A stretch of DNA of 64,000 nt from Achromobacter arsenitoxydans SY8 (GCF_000236785.1 NZ_AGUF01000057.1:62001-126000), one strand, 5' to 3'. Counted from the first letter of the stretch, positions 22,264 to 29,840 are shown. A program made the numbers and translations. The notes: generated from the letters alone by a model not told the origin.

Positions 22264-22869
22264 TCAAGCACTTTTGCCAGGGGACCAATCTCTGGCAAGG
22301 GTGTCTTCAATAAGTTTTTTCAGGGTGGCTGATCTATCACCGAGGGATTCGAAGATTGCACGCTTCTCCCCCAGGGGCGACGACAGATCCCCGATTTTCG
22401 CCATCAAGGCATGCAGCCGAGCCGATTCCGAGACGATCTCCGCGATGGGGTCTGCCCGATGTGACAACAGATGCAATTCGCCGACGTGCCCAAACAGATG
22501 TTTCGCATCCAACATCGGAATGGCTAAGCGCCACGAAAACCTCAGTTTCTCGTTGGGAACTTGGCCACTCGGCGTCTGCTGTAGCGCTGCCGAACATTCC
22601 GAAAGCAGTTCGCAACCGGCCCTAATCTCGCCGAGGGAAGGCACAACGAACCAACCTACGACGTTAGCTCTATGCCGATTACTTCGGTTTTGAGCAGTTA
22701 ACGCGATGAGGCCGAAGGCCAAGGCAACAACAACCGAACCAACGGTGCCAAACGCCGTCATCAAGTCCCACCATTTGGCTTCAGCAAGCACATCTACCTT
22801 TGTCGCAAGCGCGAAGCCGATTAGCAAGCCGCCCAGCGCAAGCGAAGCCCCTAAAAGCAATCCCCTCAT
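22264..22869 (-). CDS. Two-TM membrane protein antisense to PL (possible exclusion or conversion gene)
   Basis: 201 aa from MRGLLLGASLALGGLLIGFA. TM1 covers residues ~3-21, a short loop reads 'DVLAEAKWWDLMTAFGT', and TM2 covers ~40-58 (VGSVVVALAFGLIALTA). A ~140-residue helical cytoplasmic part follows. AGGGG stands 8 nt before the ATG at 22869, preferred over the ATG at 22902. The loop-TM2 pattern 'W...AFGTVGS...A' matches that of the other minus-strand membrane protein at 23514-24182. It is oriented against the PL operon, so it is expected to be made in the lysogen. Function unknown. Confidence 0.7.
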   Translation of the reverse strand: MRGLLLGASLALGGLLIGFALATKVDVLAEAKWWDLMTAFGTVGSVVVALAFGLIALTAQNRSNRHRANVVGWFVVPSLGEIRAGCELLSECSAALQQTPSGQVPNEKLRFSWRLAIPMLDAKHLFGHVGELHLLSHRADPIAEIVSESARLHALMAKIGDLSSPLGEKRAIFESLGDRSATLKKLIEDTLARDWSPGKSA

Positions 22870-22930
22870 GCCAGCGCCCCTTTTCAAGATGATGGGGCGC
22901 ATCGTAGCTCAACCCTTCCACCCAGTCAGC

Positions 22931-23059
22931 ATGCCTTCATCCGTCTCCGCTCTCATTTGGGGGCTGGCCATTTGCGCCCTCGCGTGTTTGGTGCTGGCCC
23001 CTCTTGGTGATTATTTTGCCCGTCGCCACGCCGCGGCAGATCCCTGGAATCCGACATGA
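22931..23059 (+). CDS. Small membrane protein (42 aa)
   Basis: MPSSVSALIWGLAICALACL, then VLAPLGDYFARRH and a polar tail. One TM segment (residues ~7-24). Its stop overlaps the ATG of the next gene (ATGA), indicating a coupled pair of small membrane proteins in the PL operon. Function unknown. Confidence 0.6.
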   Translation: MPSSVSALIWGLAICALACLVLAPLGDYFARRHAAADPWNPT

Positions 23060-23289
23060 ACACCATCAGCGCCAGCGCGCCCCCGGTGCGCCGCCCCCGA
23101 ATCCCGACCGTTCGACAGATGGCCCGCAGGCTGGGCGATTTCATCGCGCCCCGCGACCACGCAAGGAAAGGCAACTGGAGCAAAGACGCGGACATTCCGC
23201 TGTGGGCATGGCCCGCCAGCCTGGCGCTGGCCGGGTTCTTTCTCTTCGGCCCGCAGATCTTAGGCTGGCTGCTGCGGGTCGCCGCATGA
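23056..23289 (+). CDS. Small C-tail-anchored membrane protein (77 aa)
   Basis: MNTISASAPPVRRPRIPTVR, a basic cytoplasmic part, then one C-terminal TM segment (residues ~49-70, WAWPASLALAGFFLFGPQIL). Coupled by ATGA overlaps to both neighbours. It probably works with the 42-aa membrane protein upstream. Family not recognised. Confidence 0.65.
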   Translation: MNTISASAPPVRRPRIPTVRQMARRLGDFIAPRDHARKGNWSKDADIPLWAWPASLALAGFFLFGPQILGWLLRVAA

Positions 23290-23549
23290 ACCGCATCGAT
23301 TTCATGCTGAGGGATTGCGCTGGCTGGACGTCGCCGGGTCCGTTGCCTCGCCGCCGCTTGCGCTGGGTGGATCCGAAGCAAGAAGCCCTGTGGCCGAAAG
23401 AGTTGGCATTCATCCGAGAAGCCATAGGCCGCCCGCCCACGAAAGACTTGGGCGAGTGCTACGGGGTGTCGCCGCAGACCATCAGCAATATCTGGCGGCG
23501 TGCATCGCTTCAATTATTTGATGCCGTCACCCCTATACGGCGGGGATAG
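23286..23549 (+). CDS. Small HTH-containing protein (87 aa)
   Basis: MNRIDFMLRDCAGWTSPGPL, then 'RRRLRWVDPKQEALWPKELA' and a clear helix-turn-helix 'TKDLGECYGVSPQTISNIWR'. The C-terminus overlaps the 3' end of the minus-strand membrane protein gene by 36 nt. It could be a sequence-specific DNA-binding protein of the PL operon (an excisionase-like or regulatory role is possible). Coupled to the preceding gene by ATGA. Confidence 0.68.
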   Translation: MNRIDFMLRDCAGWTSPGPLPRRRLRWVDPKQEALWPKELAFIREAIGRPPTKDLGECYGVSPQTISNIWRRASLQLFDAVTPIRRG

Positions 23550-24182
23550 CAATTTCGCGGGCCAGATGCTTTCCTGCTGCCTCGTTCGCCACGCGTCCTC
23601 AAATCCGGAAATCTTCTCCGCGTCGCGCATTGCTCGCAAGGCTCGGCCATAGATAACGTCCTGCATATCATCATCGGGCCGCTTCGATTTTCCGTAGTAG
23701 CGGTCTGCATCTCGCAAAGTGCGGCTTACGCTGCGCTGCAAATCCAAAATGGGCGTGGCAGTGCCACTAAGCATCGGCCGGACCATGACACCGCGAAGTG
23801 CGTACTGGGCATCCTCCAGCCGAGCAGTTCGTAGTTGAAAGCGCTTGCCGTCGATATGGCTATGCGCATAGTTCTGGAACTCGATTAGGGCCTCCATGCA
23901 ATCCACCGCAATCGCGACGATCACCTCCAACTGCGCTGATTGTTCCTGTCGCGCCGCCTCCTTTTGATTGTCCTGATCCTCGCGACGACGATCCAGCTCC
24001 CTCTCGAACTGCTTTTCTGCTGAGTGATATGCCCACCAGATTGCGCCGATGGAGCCGAGCGCCTGAACCCACGCTGCCCAGTCTGACAGTCCCGCCTTTT
24101 TCACGGCAAGTATGACTGCCAGGATCAAACCGCAAAGCACAAGCAGCATCGCCCCGCCGGAAAGTCTTTTGCTTTTCCACAT
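23514..24182 (-). CDS. Two-TM membrane protein with coiled coil, antisense to PL
   Basis: 222 aa from MWKSKRLSGGAMLLVLCGLI. TM1 covers residues ~11-28 and TM2 ~36-52 (WVQALGSIGAIWWAYHS), followed by a strongly charged coiled coil ('FERELDRRREDQDNQKEAAR', ~58-85) and a helical domain. The 'W..AL.SIGAI' loop-TM2 block parallels 22264-22869. The very long frame upstream of 24182 is antisense to the ParB-like gene and is not used. It faces against the PL operon and is likely transcribed in the lysogen. Candidate superinfection-exclusion or phage-defence sensor; no direct proof. Confidence 0.7.
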   Translation of the reverse strand: MWKSKRLSGGAMLLVLCGLILAVILAVKKAGLSDWAAWVQALGSIGAIWWAYHSAEKQFERELDRRREDQDNQKEAARQEQSAQLEVIVAIAVDCMEALIEFQNYAHSHIDGKRFQLRTARLEDAQYALRGVMVRPMLSGTATPILDLQRSVSRTLRDADRYYGKSKRPDDDMQDVIYGRALRAMRDAEKISGFEDAWRTRQQESIWPAKLLSPPYRGDGIK

Positions 24183-24239
24183 AACGCCGCCCCAAGTTTT
24201 GGTAGCGGCATCGTATCCCAACGACTCCCCAGGTGTCAT

Positions 24240-25196
24240 ATGACCCATCCCCCCGCATCGTTCAAGACGATGATCAAGGACGGCACGATCAAACGCGCCG
24301 ACGCAATGAAAGTCCGCTATTCCCAAATCCTGCTTCAGGACGCGTTCAATTTGCGCGAGCCGGATTCTGTCTCTGAAGCGGGCATCGAAGCACTGACCAA
24401 CTACATCCTGGCCGGCGGGCCTCTGCCACCGCTCGAAGTCGTCGCAATGCCTGACGGCTCCGGCGTCGAAATCGTGGACGGCCACAGGCGCCATGAAGCC
24501 TATGGACGCGCCATCGCCCGCGGTGCCCCTATTGAGTGGATTTCGGTCATTGGATTCACCGGCAACGAGATCGAACGGCAGGCGCGGATCTACACCAGCA
24601 ATGAAGGCGTAAAGCTGCGTCCCATGGAGGCCGCGCGCGGCTTCAAGCGCTTTCGGGGCATGGGCTTGGAAAGCGAAGAGATCGCCGCCCTGGTCCATTG
24701 CAGCCGGACCCACGTTGAAAACTACCTTGTCCTCGCCGACGCCGAGCGCGACGTTCAAGACTTGGTGCGGTCCTGCCAGGTCTCCGCCGAGGTGGCAATC
24801 GAAGCCGTGCGCAAGATGGGCGCCAGCGCGGGCGACTTCCTCACCGGGAAAGTAGACCAGGCCAAGGCCGCAGGCAAAACCAAGGTGACCGCCAGCACCA
24901 TCCACGGCCGCGCCCTCCCCCGCAAGGTCGTCACGCCGCTGGTCAGTAGCGTGGACACCTTCATGAAAGGCCTGGACGCGACCCAGCGCGCAACCCTCGT
25001 GGACGTCCAGGAAGGCCGCGTAGCAAGCGAAACGATCACCATCCCGACAGCCGCCCTCCTGGATCTGTTCCAGGCCCACGGTGCCGTCGAAACGGTCCGC
25101 GCAAAGCGCGCCGAGAAAGCAGCCAAGGATGCGCGGCAAGGCGCACCCGATACCCAGGCCCCTATCGAACTCGATCCGGAGGAAACCACCGCATGA
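24240..25196 (+). CDS. ParB-like protein without ParA
   Basis: 318 aa. N-terminal ParB/Sulfiredoxin-type domain with 'VEIVDGHRRHEAYGRAIARG' (residues ~76-95) and 'ARIYTSNEGVKLRPMEAARG', then a helix-turn-helix 'ESEEIAALVHCSRTHVENYL' (~139-158). The C-terminal half includes a basic linker and an acidic tail. ParB-type proteins bind DNA and hydrolyse CTP; some phage versions act as nucleases or regulators. No parA gene is next to it, so a partition role is unlikely unless the prophage can be a plasmid. Overlaps the next gene by 4 nt. Confidence 0.85.
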   Translation: MTHPPASFKTMIKDGTIKRADAMKVRYSQILLQDAFNLREPDSVSEAGIEALTNYILAGGPLPPLEVVAMPDGSGVEIVDGHRRHEAYGRAIARGAPIEWISVIGFTGNEIERQARIYTSNEGVKLRPMEAARGFKRFRGMGLESEEIAALVHCSRTHVENYLVLADAERDVQDLVRSCQVSAEVAIEAVRKMGASAGDFLTGKVDQAKAAGKTKVTASTIHGRALPRKVVTPLVSSVDTFMKGLDATQRATLVDVQEGRVASETITIPTAALLDLFQAHGAVETVRAKRAEKAAKDARQGAPDTQAPIELDPEETTA

Positions 25197-25633
25197 ACGC
25201 CCCCATCAGCGAATTCATGGGCGCCGCCCTGGGCACGCCCGAAACGTCGCAGCCCGCCCCCAGCGGTCATCCCGATATGGACAAGCCTCACGCCTACGAA
25301 TTCGGACGCATGGACCACGAAGGCCGGTTTGAGGTGGTGATCGAACACCGCTATCCGACGCATGCAAAATCGGACTGGCCCGTTGTCCCCCTCTATCGGC
25401 GCCCCGCTCCCGCCGCCGGCGATGCGCACAAACCGGATTTCGCGCGCGCTGACCAAATCGCGCAGGAATACGTTGCCGAGTACGAGATGTGCGGCGAGGA
25501 CGAGGAAAGCAGGGACGGCGTCTACAACCCAACCGATGTCGAACGCGACATGATGTTCGACGCCGTTCGCGGGCTGCTGGCCGAGGCAGAATTCATCGCC
25601 GCCCTTTCCGCCTATCGGCAGAAGGAGGGATAA
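25193..25633 (+). CDS. Hypothetical acidic phage protein
   Basis: 146 aa, MNAPISEFMGAALGTPETSQ. Middle part 'FEVVIEHRYPTHAKSDWPVV' and 'PLYRRP' looks like a small beta domain; the C-terminal half is acidic and helical ('VERDMMFDAVRGLLAEAEFI'). ATGA-coupled to the ParB-like gene. A similar 'WPVVPLY.RP' block is common in phage proteins of unknown function. No catalytic motif seen. Confidence 0.72.
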   Translation: MNAPISEFMGAALGTPETSQPAPSGHPDMDKPHAYEFGRMDHEGRFEVVIEHRYPTHAKSDWPVVPLYRRPAPAAGDAHKPDFARADQIAQEYVAEYEMCGEDEESRDGVYNPTDVERDMMFDAVRGLLAEAEFIAALSAYRQKEG

Positions 25634-25693
25634 AACTTGGCTGCCCATAAATGTAAGGCAAGCGGCGAGGGGTTGACCTCGCCGGCTCTCAGC

Positions 25694-25861
25694 TTAAGAC
25701 CGAAGAATGCAGTGCAGGGTGACTACAACCATCACCCCTGCGAGCACGGCCGGCAGGCCGGTGAGCCCTACTGCGGGGATAGCGACCAATATGGACGCAA
25801 GGCCTTTGCAGTAATTGAGCACATCCGAACTACACAAGCTGCCTGCTTTTTGGGAATGCAT
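25694..25861 (-). CDS. 55-aa membrane protein antisense to PL
   Basis: MHSQKAGSLCSSDVLNYCKG, then a hydrophobic stretch of about 30 residues (LASILVAIPAVGLTGLPAVL and on), likely two short TM segments, ending LHCILRS. An AGGAG site lies 6 nt before the ATG at 25861; a second in-frame ATG is too close to it. It occupies the gap between two plus-strand genes and points against PL. It resembles small holin-like or exclusion peptides in size; function unknown. Confidence 0.6.
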   Translation of the reverse strand: MHSQKAGSLCSSDVLNYCKGLASILVAIPAVGLTGLPAVLAGVMVVVTLHCILRS

Positions 25862-26059
25862 ATGCATCTCCTAAAAAGTGCTCGTGGCCATCAACGTCTG
25901 GGCCGAGCGACAGGCCTTCCCCAATTTTGCTTTAGCAGCAGTCTCATGGAGGGGAACCAGACTGCACGGTATGGGCGAAGAGGCTGCCCAAATTCTGAAC
26001 TGGCGTGATGGTAACTGAACGCTACAAAAATGCAAGAGTGAAAGGGTAAAAGGAACGCC

Positions 26060-26842
26060 ATGCACTTAGCTCAGATCGCCCCTCGAATCGTGTGCCAGTT
26101 CTCCTGCGGTGCCGCCTCAGCGGTTGCTACGAAGCTGGCGCTGGCCCAATACGGCGCGACGCACGACGTGCAGATCGTCAACGCCTTCCTGCAGGAGGAG
26201 CACGTCGATAACCGACGCTTCGCGCAGGATGCCCAGACCTGGTTCAGCCGCGAGATTGTCACGCTGCGCAACGAGAAATACAACGCCAGCGCGATCCAGG
26301 TCTGGCACCGCCGGCAGTACATCAAAGGCCCCAGCGGCGCGCCCTGCTCGCTGGAGCTGAAGCGCAAGCTTTTGGACGAGTGGAAACAACCCGGCGATGT
26401 GATGGTCTTCGGCTACACAATGGAGGAAGCCGACCGCCTGGACGACTTCCGCGAACGCAACCCAGACCGGCCGGTGCTGGCGCCGCTTATCGAACGCGGC
26501 CTTGGCAAAGAGGACTGCAAAGCCATGATCGAGCGCGCCGGCATCGAGCTGCCATACATGTACCGCCTCGGCTACGACAACGCCAACTGCATCGGCTGCC
26601 CGAAAGGTGGTGAAGGCTACTGGCGTGCCATCCGAGAGGACTTTCCCGAGCATTTTGAGGCGGTGTGTGCCCTACAGGATGAAATCGGCCCTGGGTCGTG
26701 GTTCTTACGCTACCGGTCTGGGCCCCGGATCAATGAGCGCTTTCCCCTGCGCGACCTGCCCGCAGGCGAGGCGCGCCGCAACGAATCCCTGCCGTCTTGC
26801 TCGTTCTTCTGCGAGGCGGCCGAACTGGAGTACACAGCGTGA
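26060..26842 (+). CDS. PAPS-reductase-like (adenine nucleotide alpha hydrolase) phage protein
   Basis: 260 aa. A PP-loop-like start 'IVCQFSCGAASAVATKLALA' (residues 10-29) differs from the usual SGGXDS. It is followed by 'GAPCSLELKRKLLDEW', 'VFGYTMEEADRLDDF' and a cysteine cluster near the C-terminus (NANCIGCPKGG and PSCSFFC) suited to an Fe-S or zinc site. Phage proteins of this family relate to PAPS reductases and to the DndC/tRNA-thiolation ATPases that activate sulfur chemistry, but their substrate is unknown. In the PL operon, GTGA-coupled to the next gene. Confidence 0.82.
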   Translation: MHLAQIAPRIVCQFSCGAASAVATKLALAQYGATHDVQIVNAFLQEEHVDNRRFAQDAQTWFSREIVTLRNEKYNASAIQVWHRRQYIKGPSGAPCSLELKRKLLDEWKQPGDVMVFGYTMEEADRLDDFRERNPDRPVLAPLIERGLGKEDCKAMIERAGIELPYMYRLGYDNANCIGCPKGGEGYWRAIREDFPEHFEAVCALQDEIGPGSWFLRYRSGPRINERFPLRDLPAGEARRNESLPSCSFFCEAAELEYTA

Positions 26843-26967
26843 CCAACCAGAACCGCACCGCCCCCGCGGCCACCGTCAACCCGCTCAGCGACGAGCACGT
26901 CAACGCGGTAATCCAGCAGCACGGCTACGTGGAGGTGGAATGCTCACGCTCACACACGAGGAGCTAA
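26839..26967 (+). CDS. Small hypothetical protein (42 aa)
   Basis: GTG start sharing GTGA with the stop of the PAPS-reductase-like gene. MTNQNRTAPAATVNPLSDEH, then 'VNAVIQQHGYVEVECSRSHT'. It overlaps the DUF4224 gene by 28 nt, and the segment near its end carries that gene's ribosome site. It may serve mainly to couple translation. Confidence 0.45.
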   Translation: MTNQNRTAPAATVNPLSDEHVNAVIQQHGYVEVECSRSHTRS

Positions 26968-27170
26968 TCGAACTCACAGGGAAGGCCAGAAAGTCAGGAC
27001 AGATTGAAGCCCTGAGATTCCTTTCCATCCCGTTCAAGATCCGCCCCGACGGAACCCCAGTGGTTCTCCGGGCAGCAATGGAGGCTGCACTAGGCCATGC
27101 GACCAAGAACCAAGGACCGACACCTCCCCGCGTGCGTATACCAGAAGCACGGCGCGTACTGGTACGTTAA
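26940..27170 (+). CDS. DUF4224 protein adjacent to integrase
   Basis: 76 aa, MLTLTHEELIELTGKARKSG, then 'IEALRFLSIPFKIRPDGTPV'. This matches the DUF4224 pattern (helix-turn-helix start, then a beta turn 'RPDGTPVVLR'), a small protein regularly found just before phage tyrosine integrases and thought to be excisionase-like. GGAGG stands directly before the ATG. Its last 74 nt overlap the integrase start region, so the two are coupled. Confidence 0.8.
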   Translation: MLTLTHEELIELTGKARKSGQIEALRFLSIPFKIRPDGTPVVLRAAMEAALGHATKNQGPTPPRVRIPEARRVLVR

Positions 27171-28065
27171 GGGCGGGAAGTGGCGCAAAATCGGAACCGA
27201 CCTGCACAGCGCACTAACCGAGTACGCCCGCATTGTCTCCGCCCCAAAGGATGGCATGCCGGCGCTGATCGACGATGCCCTTCCCATCCTGATCAAGAAT
27301 GTCGCCGACTCGACACGCAAGCAATACGAGTACTGCGCGGCACAGCTCAAAGAGGCGTTCGCGGCCTTCTACCCGAACCAAGTGCGCCACGGCGATGTCG
27401 TTGAGCTGCTGGACGGGTACGCGGATCGTCAAGCATTGGCGAACCGGATGCTTACAGTCCTAAAGCTGGTTTTTCAGTGGGCGTTAGATCGCGGACGCGT
27501 TGAAGCCAACCCGTGCGTTAGCGTGAAGCGCTTCGTCCAGAAGCCGCGGGACAGGCTCATCACGCCTAAAGAATACGCAGCCGTCTACAAGGGATGTCCG
27601 CCCTGGCTTCAATGCGTCATGGACCTTTGCTACCTAACGGGGCAGAGGATCGGCGACGTGCTGAAAATCGAGGATGGCCACCTCCGTGACGAGGGGCTGT
27701 ACTTCGAACAGCAGAAGACCGGAAAGCGGCTGGTGGTCGAATGGACACCCCAACTCCGCGTTGCGGTCGACCGTGCCCAAGAACTGCGCGTCTCGCCAAC
27801 CAGGACGCCGTATCTTCTCGGCGGCCGTGGGGGCAATCTCCGGCTCCACTCCAATGTCTGGCGCACCTTCAAGGATGCGGCGATCAAGGCCAGCGTGTCT
27901 GACGTAACACTGCACGACTTGCGGGCGATGGCAGGCACCGACGCTGAATCGCAAGGAATCGATCCGAGCGCCCTGCTCGGCCATTCGGATCCGCGAACGA
28001 CCCGGATCTATCTGCGCGACAAGCGGCCCAAACTCGTGAAAGGTCCGACCAGAAAGGCTGTATAG
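27097..28065 (+). CDS. Phage tyrosine-recombinase integrase
   Basis: 322 aa. N-terminal arm-binding part (residues 1-~55), core-binding SAM-like domain (~55-150) and catalytic domain with the full tyrosine recombinase set: R184 (LTGQRIGD), K207 (QQKTGKR), H273-X2-R276 (LHDLRAM), H296 (LLGHSDPRTT) and nucleophile Y305. Integrates and, with a partner such as the DUF4224 protein, excises the prophage. It is the last phage gene before the host junction, reading toward it. All catalytic residues are present, so it should be active. Confidence 0.95.
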   Translation: MRPRTKDRHLPACVYQKHGAYWYVKGGKWRKIGTDLHSALTEYARIVSAPKDGMPALIDDALPILIKNVADSTRKQYEYCAAQLKEAFAAFYPNQVRHGDVVELLDGYADRQALANRMLTVLKLVFQWALDRGRVEANPCVSVKRFVQKPRDRLITPKEYAAVYKGCPPWLQCVMDLCYLTGQRIGDVLKIEDGHLRDEGLYFEQQKTGKRLVVEWTPQLRVAVDRAQELRVSPTRTPYLLGGRGGNLRLHSNVWRTFKDAAIKASVSDVTLHDLRAMAGTDAESQGIDPSALLGHSDPRTTRIYLRDKRPKLVKGPTRKAV

Positions 28066-28165
28066 GCGTCCAGCACAACGTGCTGCGTTTTAGACATCTA
28101 ATTGACGGGCCGATGTATAGCCTTTGTTTATGCGGGTCTCCGGCCTAGAGATGTATTCAGTCATG
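28066..28165. other. Prophage end and candidate attachment site (attR or attL)
   Basis: Between the integrase stop and the disrupted pilin gene. Host-type coding sequence runs left to about 28150 (codon 17 of the pilin frame); beyond that the frame reads unrelated residues. The recombination core should therefore lie near 28140-28165. Its partner copy is outside the window, so the direct repeat cannot be seen here. Confidence 0.6.
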
Positions 28166-28200
28166 CCTTGGCCCAGTTGGCGCTTCCGATACCCCATCAT
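28090..28200 (-). pseudogene. Flp/TadE-like pilin gene interrupted by the prophage
   Basis: From ATG 28200 (AGGAG 7 nt upstream) the frame reads MMGYRKRQLGQGMTEYIS, then unrelated residues to a stop at 28090. The basic start followed by G-Q-G-M-T-E-Y-I is the prepilin-like leader and N-terminus of Flp/TadE-type pilins, which normally continue as a hydrophobic helix (I-V-A-L-I...). Here the helix is missing from residue 18, which places the phage junction inside the gene. The remaining 3' part is predicted at the other prophage end. Basis: start site and motif; the intact allele is not in the window. Confidence 0.65.
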
Positions 28201-28643
28201 GTCTGCTCTCCTGTGCAGTGAATGTGGGGTCCAGTGTCGCCAGCGCCCGGCCCGGCAACAATTCGTGGATGCCGAGGCGGACAAATCGGCGCCACCTCGT
28301 TGACTTGGCGGTCGCACGCCGGTATCCGGACAAAACCGTCTTTCACAGGGGATTTGCGGCTGCGCGAATGGTCCGAGCCAGGCTAAACCAACCCCATTTT
28401 TCCCGAGGGTTTCCCCTATTGCCGGGTCTCTGGTCGAGCAGTAGATTGGAGTTGCCGGGCTGTCTGACACCCATCGCGTGCGAAGCCGGGCAGGAGCGCC
28501 TCAGACTCGTCTCGAGCTGGGGCGCTCTTCCATTTGGCGCCGGAAATCTCCGCCGCCCGTATCGGCTACGCGCAGATCAACTGGCCACGAGCGGATCCGC
28601 AAAATATTGGCGACCGACAGCGCATTCAATGCCCGCCAGCATC
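28201..28643. other. Non-coding spacer between pilin start and diguanylate cyclase
   Basis: About 440 nt with no convincing gene on either strand. It probably holds the promoter of the disrupted pilin gene; no clear terminator with a T-tract follows the cyclase gene. Confidence 0.4.
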
Positions 28644-29840
28644 TCAGGCCGGACTTGCTTGCGCGACTTGAACATCAGGCGACTCGTCCGCCCATTCAAC
28701 ACGGTTGCGTCCGGACTCCTTGCCTCGGTACAGCGCGGCATCCGCCTGCCGCATGATTTCGTCCAACACCTGTGGACGTACGAACCCGCGCGAGACACCG
28801 ATTGTTGCCGTGCATCGAATCAGCCCATGCCCGTGGCCCGCAGGCACCTGGGTGCAGGCAATGGCCTCGCGTAGCCGCTCCGCAAGGTGCATGGCGCCCT
28901 CCCGATCGCTATTGAGCGCCACCACCACGAACTCTTCCCCGCCCAGCCTGCACACCAGATCCCCATGGCGCACCGTGCTCTGAATCACTTCCGCCACCCG
29001 GCACAGGATCAGATCACCTGTTTGGTGACCGTAGTTATCGTTGATTTGCTTGAAGCGGTCGATGTCCACGATCAGCAGATGCGAAAACCCGACATGGCGG
29101 CCCCGGAAGTGGCCGTCCAGTCCATCCATCAAGCCTCGCCGGTTGAGCAGCCCGGTCAGGGGGTCCTGCGTTGCCATGGTGCGCAGCTCATCCGTCAAGC
29201 GCCGCAGGATCAGCCAGACCACGGCTGGCGGCAGCACGGTCCCCAAGAACGACATATAGATGTAGAACGCCGTCTGGAACGGACTCTTCATGTCTAGGGC
29301 CGGCATTCCTCCGTTCAGGATCAATACAAACTTCGCGGCGTTGAGCGCGCAGATGCCGCCCACCAGAATGGCGAAGACAATCATCTCCAAGCGCAAATCC
29401 TTGGCGAAAGTGCGCGCGCCGTAGAGCAACCCGATCGTCATCGTCAGGAACAGCAATGCGCACGAAGCCGCCAGCAGCGCATGCCGCGCCGCAATGCCCC
29501 ACGATGCCTGCACCAGCACCTGCGCGACGGTGTAGATAACGGCCAGCGCCAGAATGGGGCGAAGCACAGGTACGGGCCGATTGAAAAACCGCAGTGCGCC
29601 AAAAACATAGGTGATAGGGGCGCAAAGCGTCAGCGTGTGATTGACGAAGCTCATCGCTCCCCATTCCGAAGGACCGACCAGCAACTGCAGTATGTAGGCC
29701 ACGGCCAGCTGCAAGTGACCTGCGGCGAACACATCCGTGCCCATCTTCTTGCCGCTCAGCCGCCTGCTGATCAGCAAAAACATTGCACAAAAGCACAACA
29801 AGTGCACGCAGAGCATGCCAAGAATGACAGTGGCAACCAT
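28644..29840 (-). CDS. Membrane-bound diguanylate cyclase (GGDEF)
   Basis: 398 aa from MVATVILGMLCVHLLCFCAM. Residues 1-~200 hold about six TM helices (MASE-like sensor region without a recognised ligand domain). A GGDEF domain follows 'QDPLTGLLNRRGLMDGLD'. The active site is GGEEF (RLGGEEFVVV), with an intact inhibitory I-site RHGD five residues before it. It makes c-di-GMP and should be product-inhibited. The longer frame to 30017 begins with non-protein-like sequence, so the start at 29840 is preferred. No EAL domain. It lies between the prophage and tRNA-rpoD on the host side. Confidence 0.92.
   Translation of the reverse strand: MVATVILGMLCVHLLCFCAMFLLISRRLSGKKMGTDVFAAGHLQLAVAYILQLLVGPSEWGAMSFVNHTLTLCAPITYVFGALRFFNRPVPVLRPILALAVIYTVAQVLVQASWGIAARHALLAASCALLFLTMTIGLLYGARTFAKDLRLEMIVFAILVGGICALNAAKFVLILNGGMPALDMKSPFQTAFYIYMSFLGTVLPPAVVWLILRRLTDELRTMATQDPLTGLLNRRGLMDGLDGHFRGRHVGFSHLLIVDIDRFKQINDNYGHQTGDLILCRVAEVIQSTVRHGDLVCRLGGEEFVVVALNSDREGAMHLAERLREAIACTQVPAGHGHGLIRCTATIGVSRGFVRPQVLDEIMRQADAALYRGKESGRNRVEWADESPDVQVAQASPA

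Noticed and set aside
21882-22310. 142-codon minus-strand frame
   Set aside because: Contains a protein-like start but lies opposite the 24-aa gene, lacks a ribosome site and degenerates to low complexity.
23514-25139. 541-codon minus-strand frame
   Set aside because: Only the part from ATG 24182 is plausible; the rest is antisense to the ParB-like gene.
25637-26008. 123-codon plus-strand frame after the 146-aa gene
   Set aside because: TTG start, no ribosome site, unlikely composition, and a better small minus-strand gene covers the same DNA.
1-28165. Diversity-generating retroelement (known from Bordetella phage) or CRISPR array
   Set aside because: No reverse transcriptase, no template/variable repeat pair and no regularly spaced repeats were seen in the visible part of the prophage.
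28644-29840. Diguanylate cyclase considered as a prophage cargo gene
   Set aside because: It lies on the host side of the integrase end and of the disrupted pilin gene.
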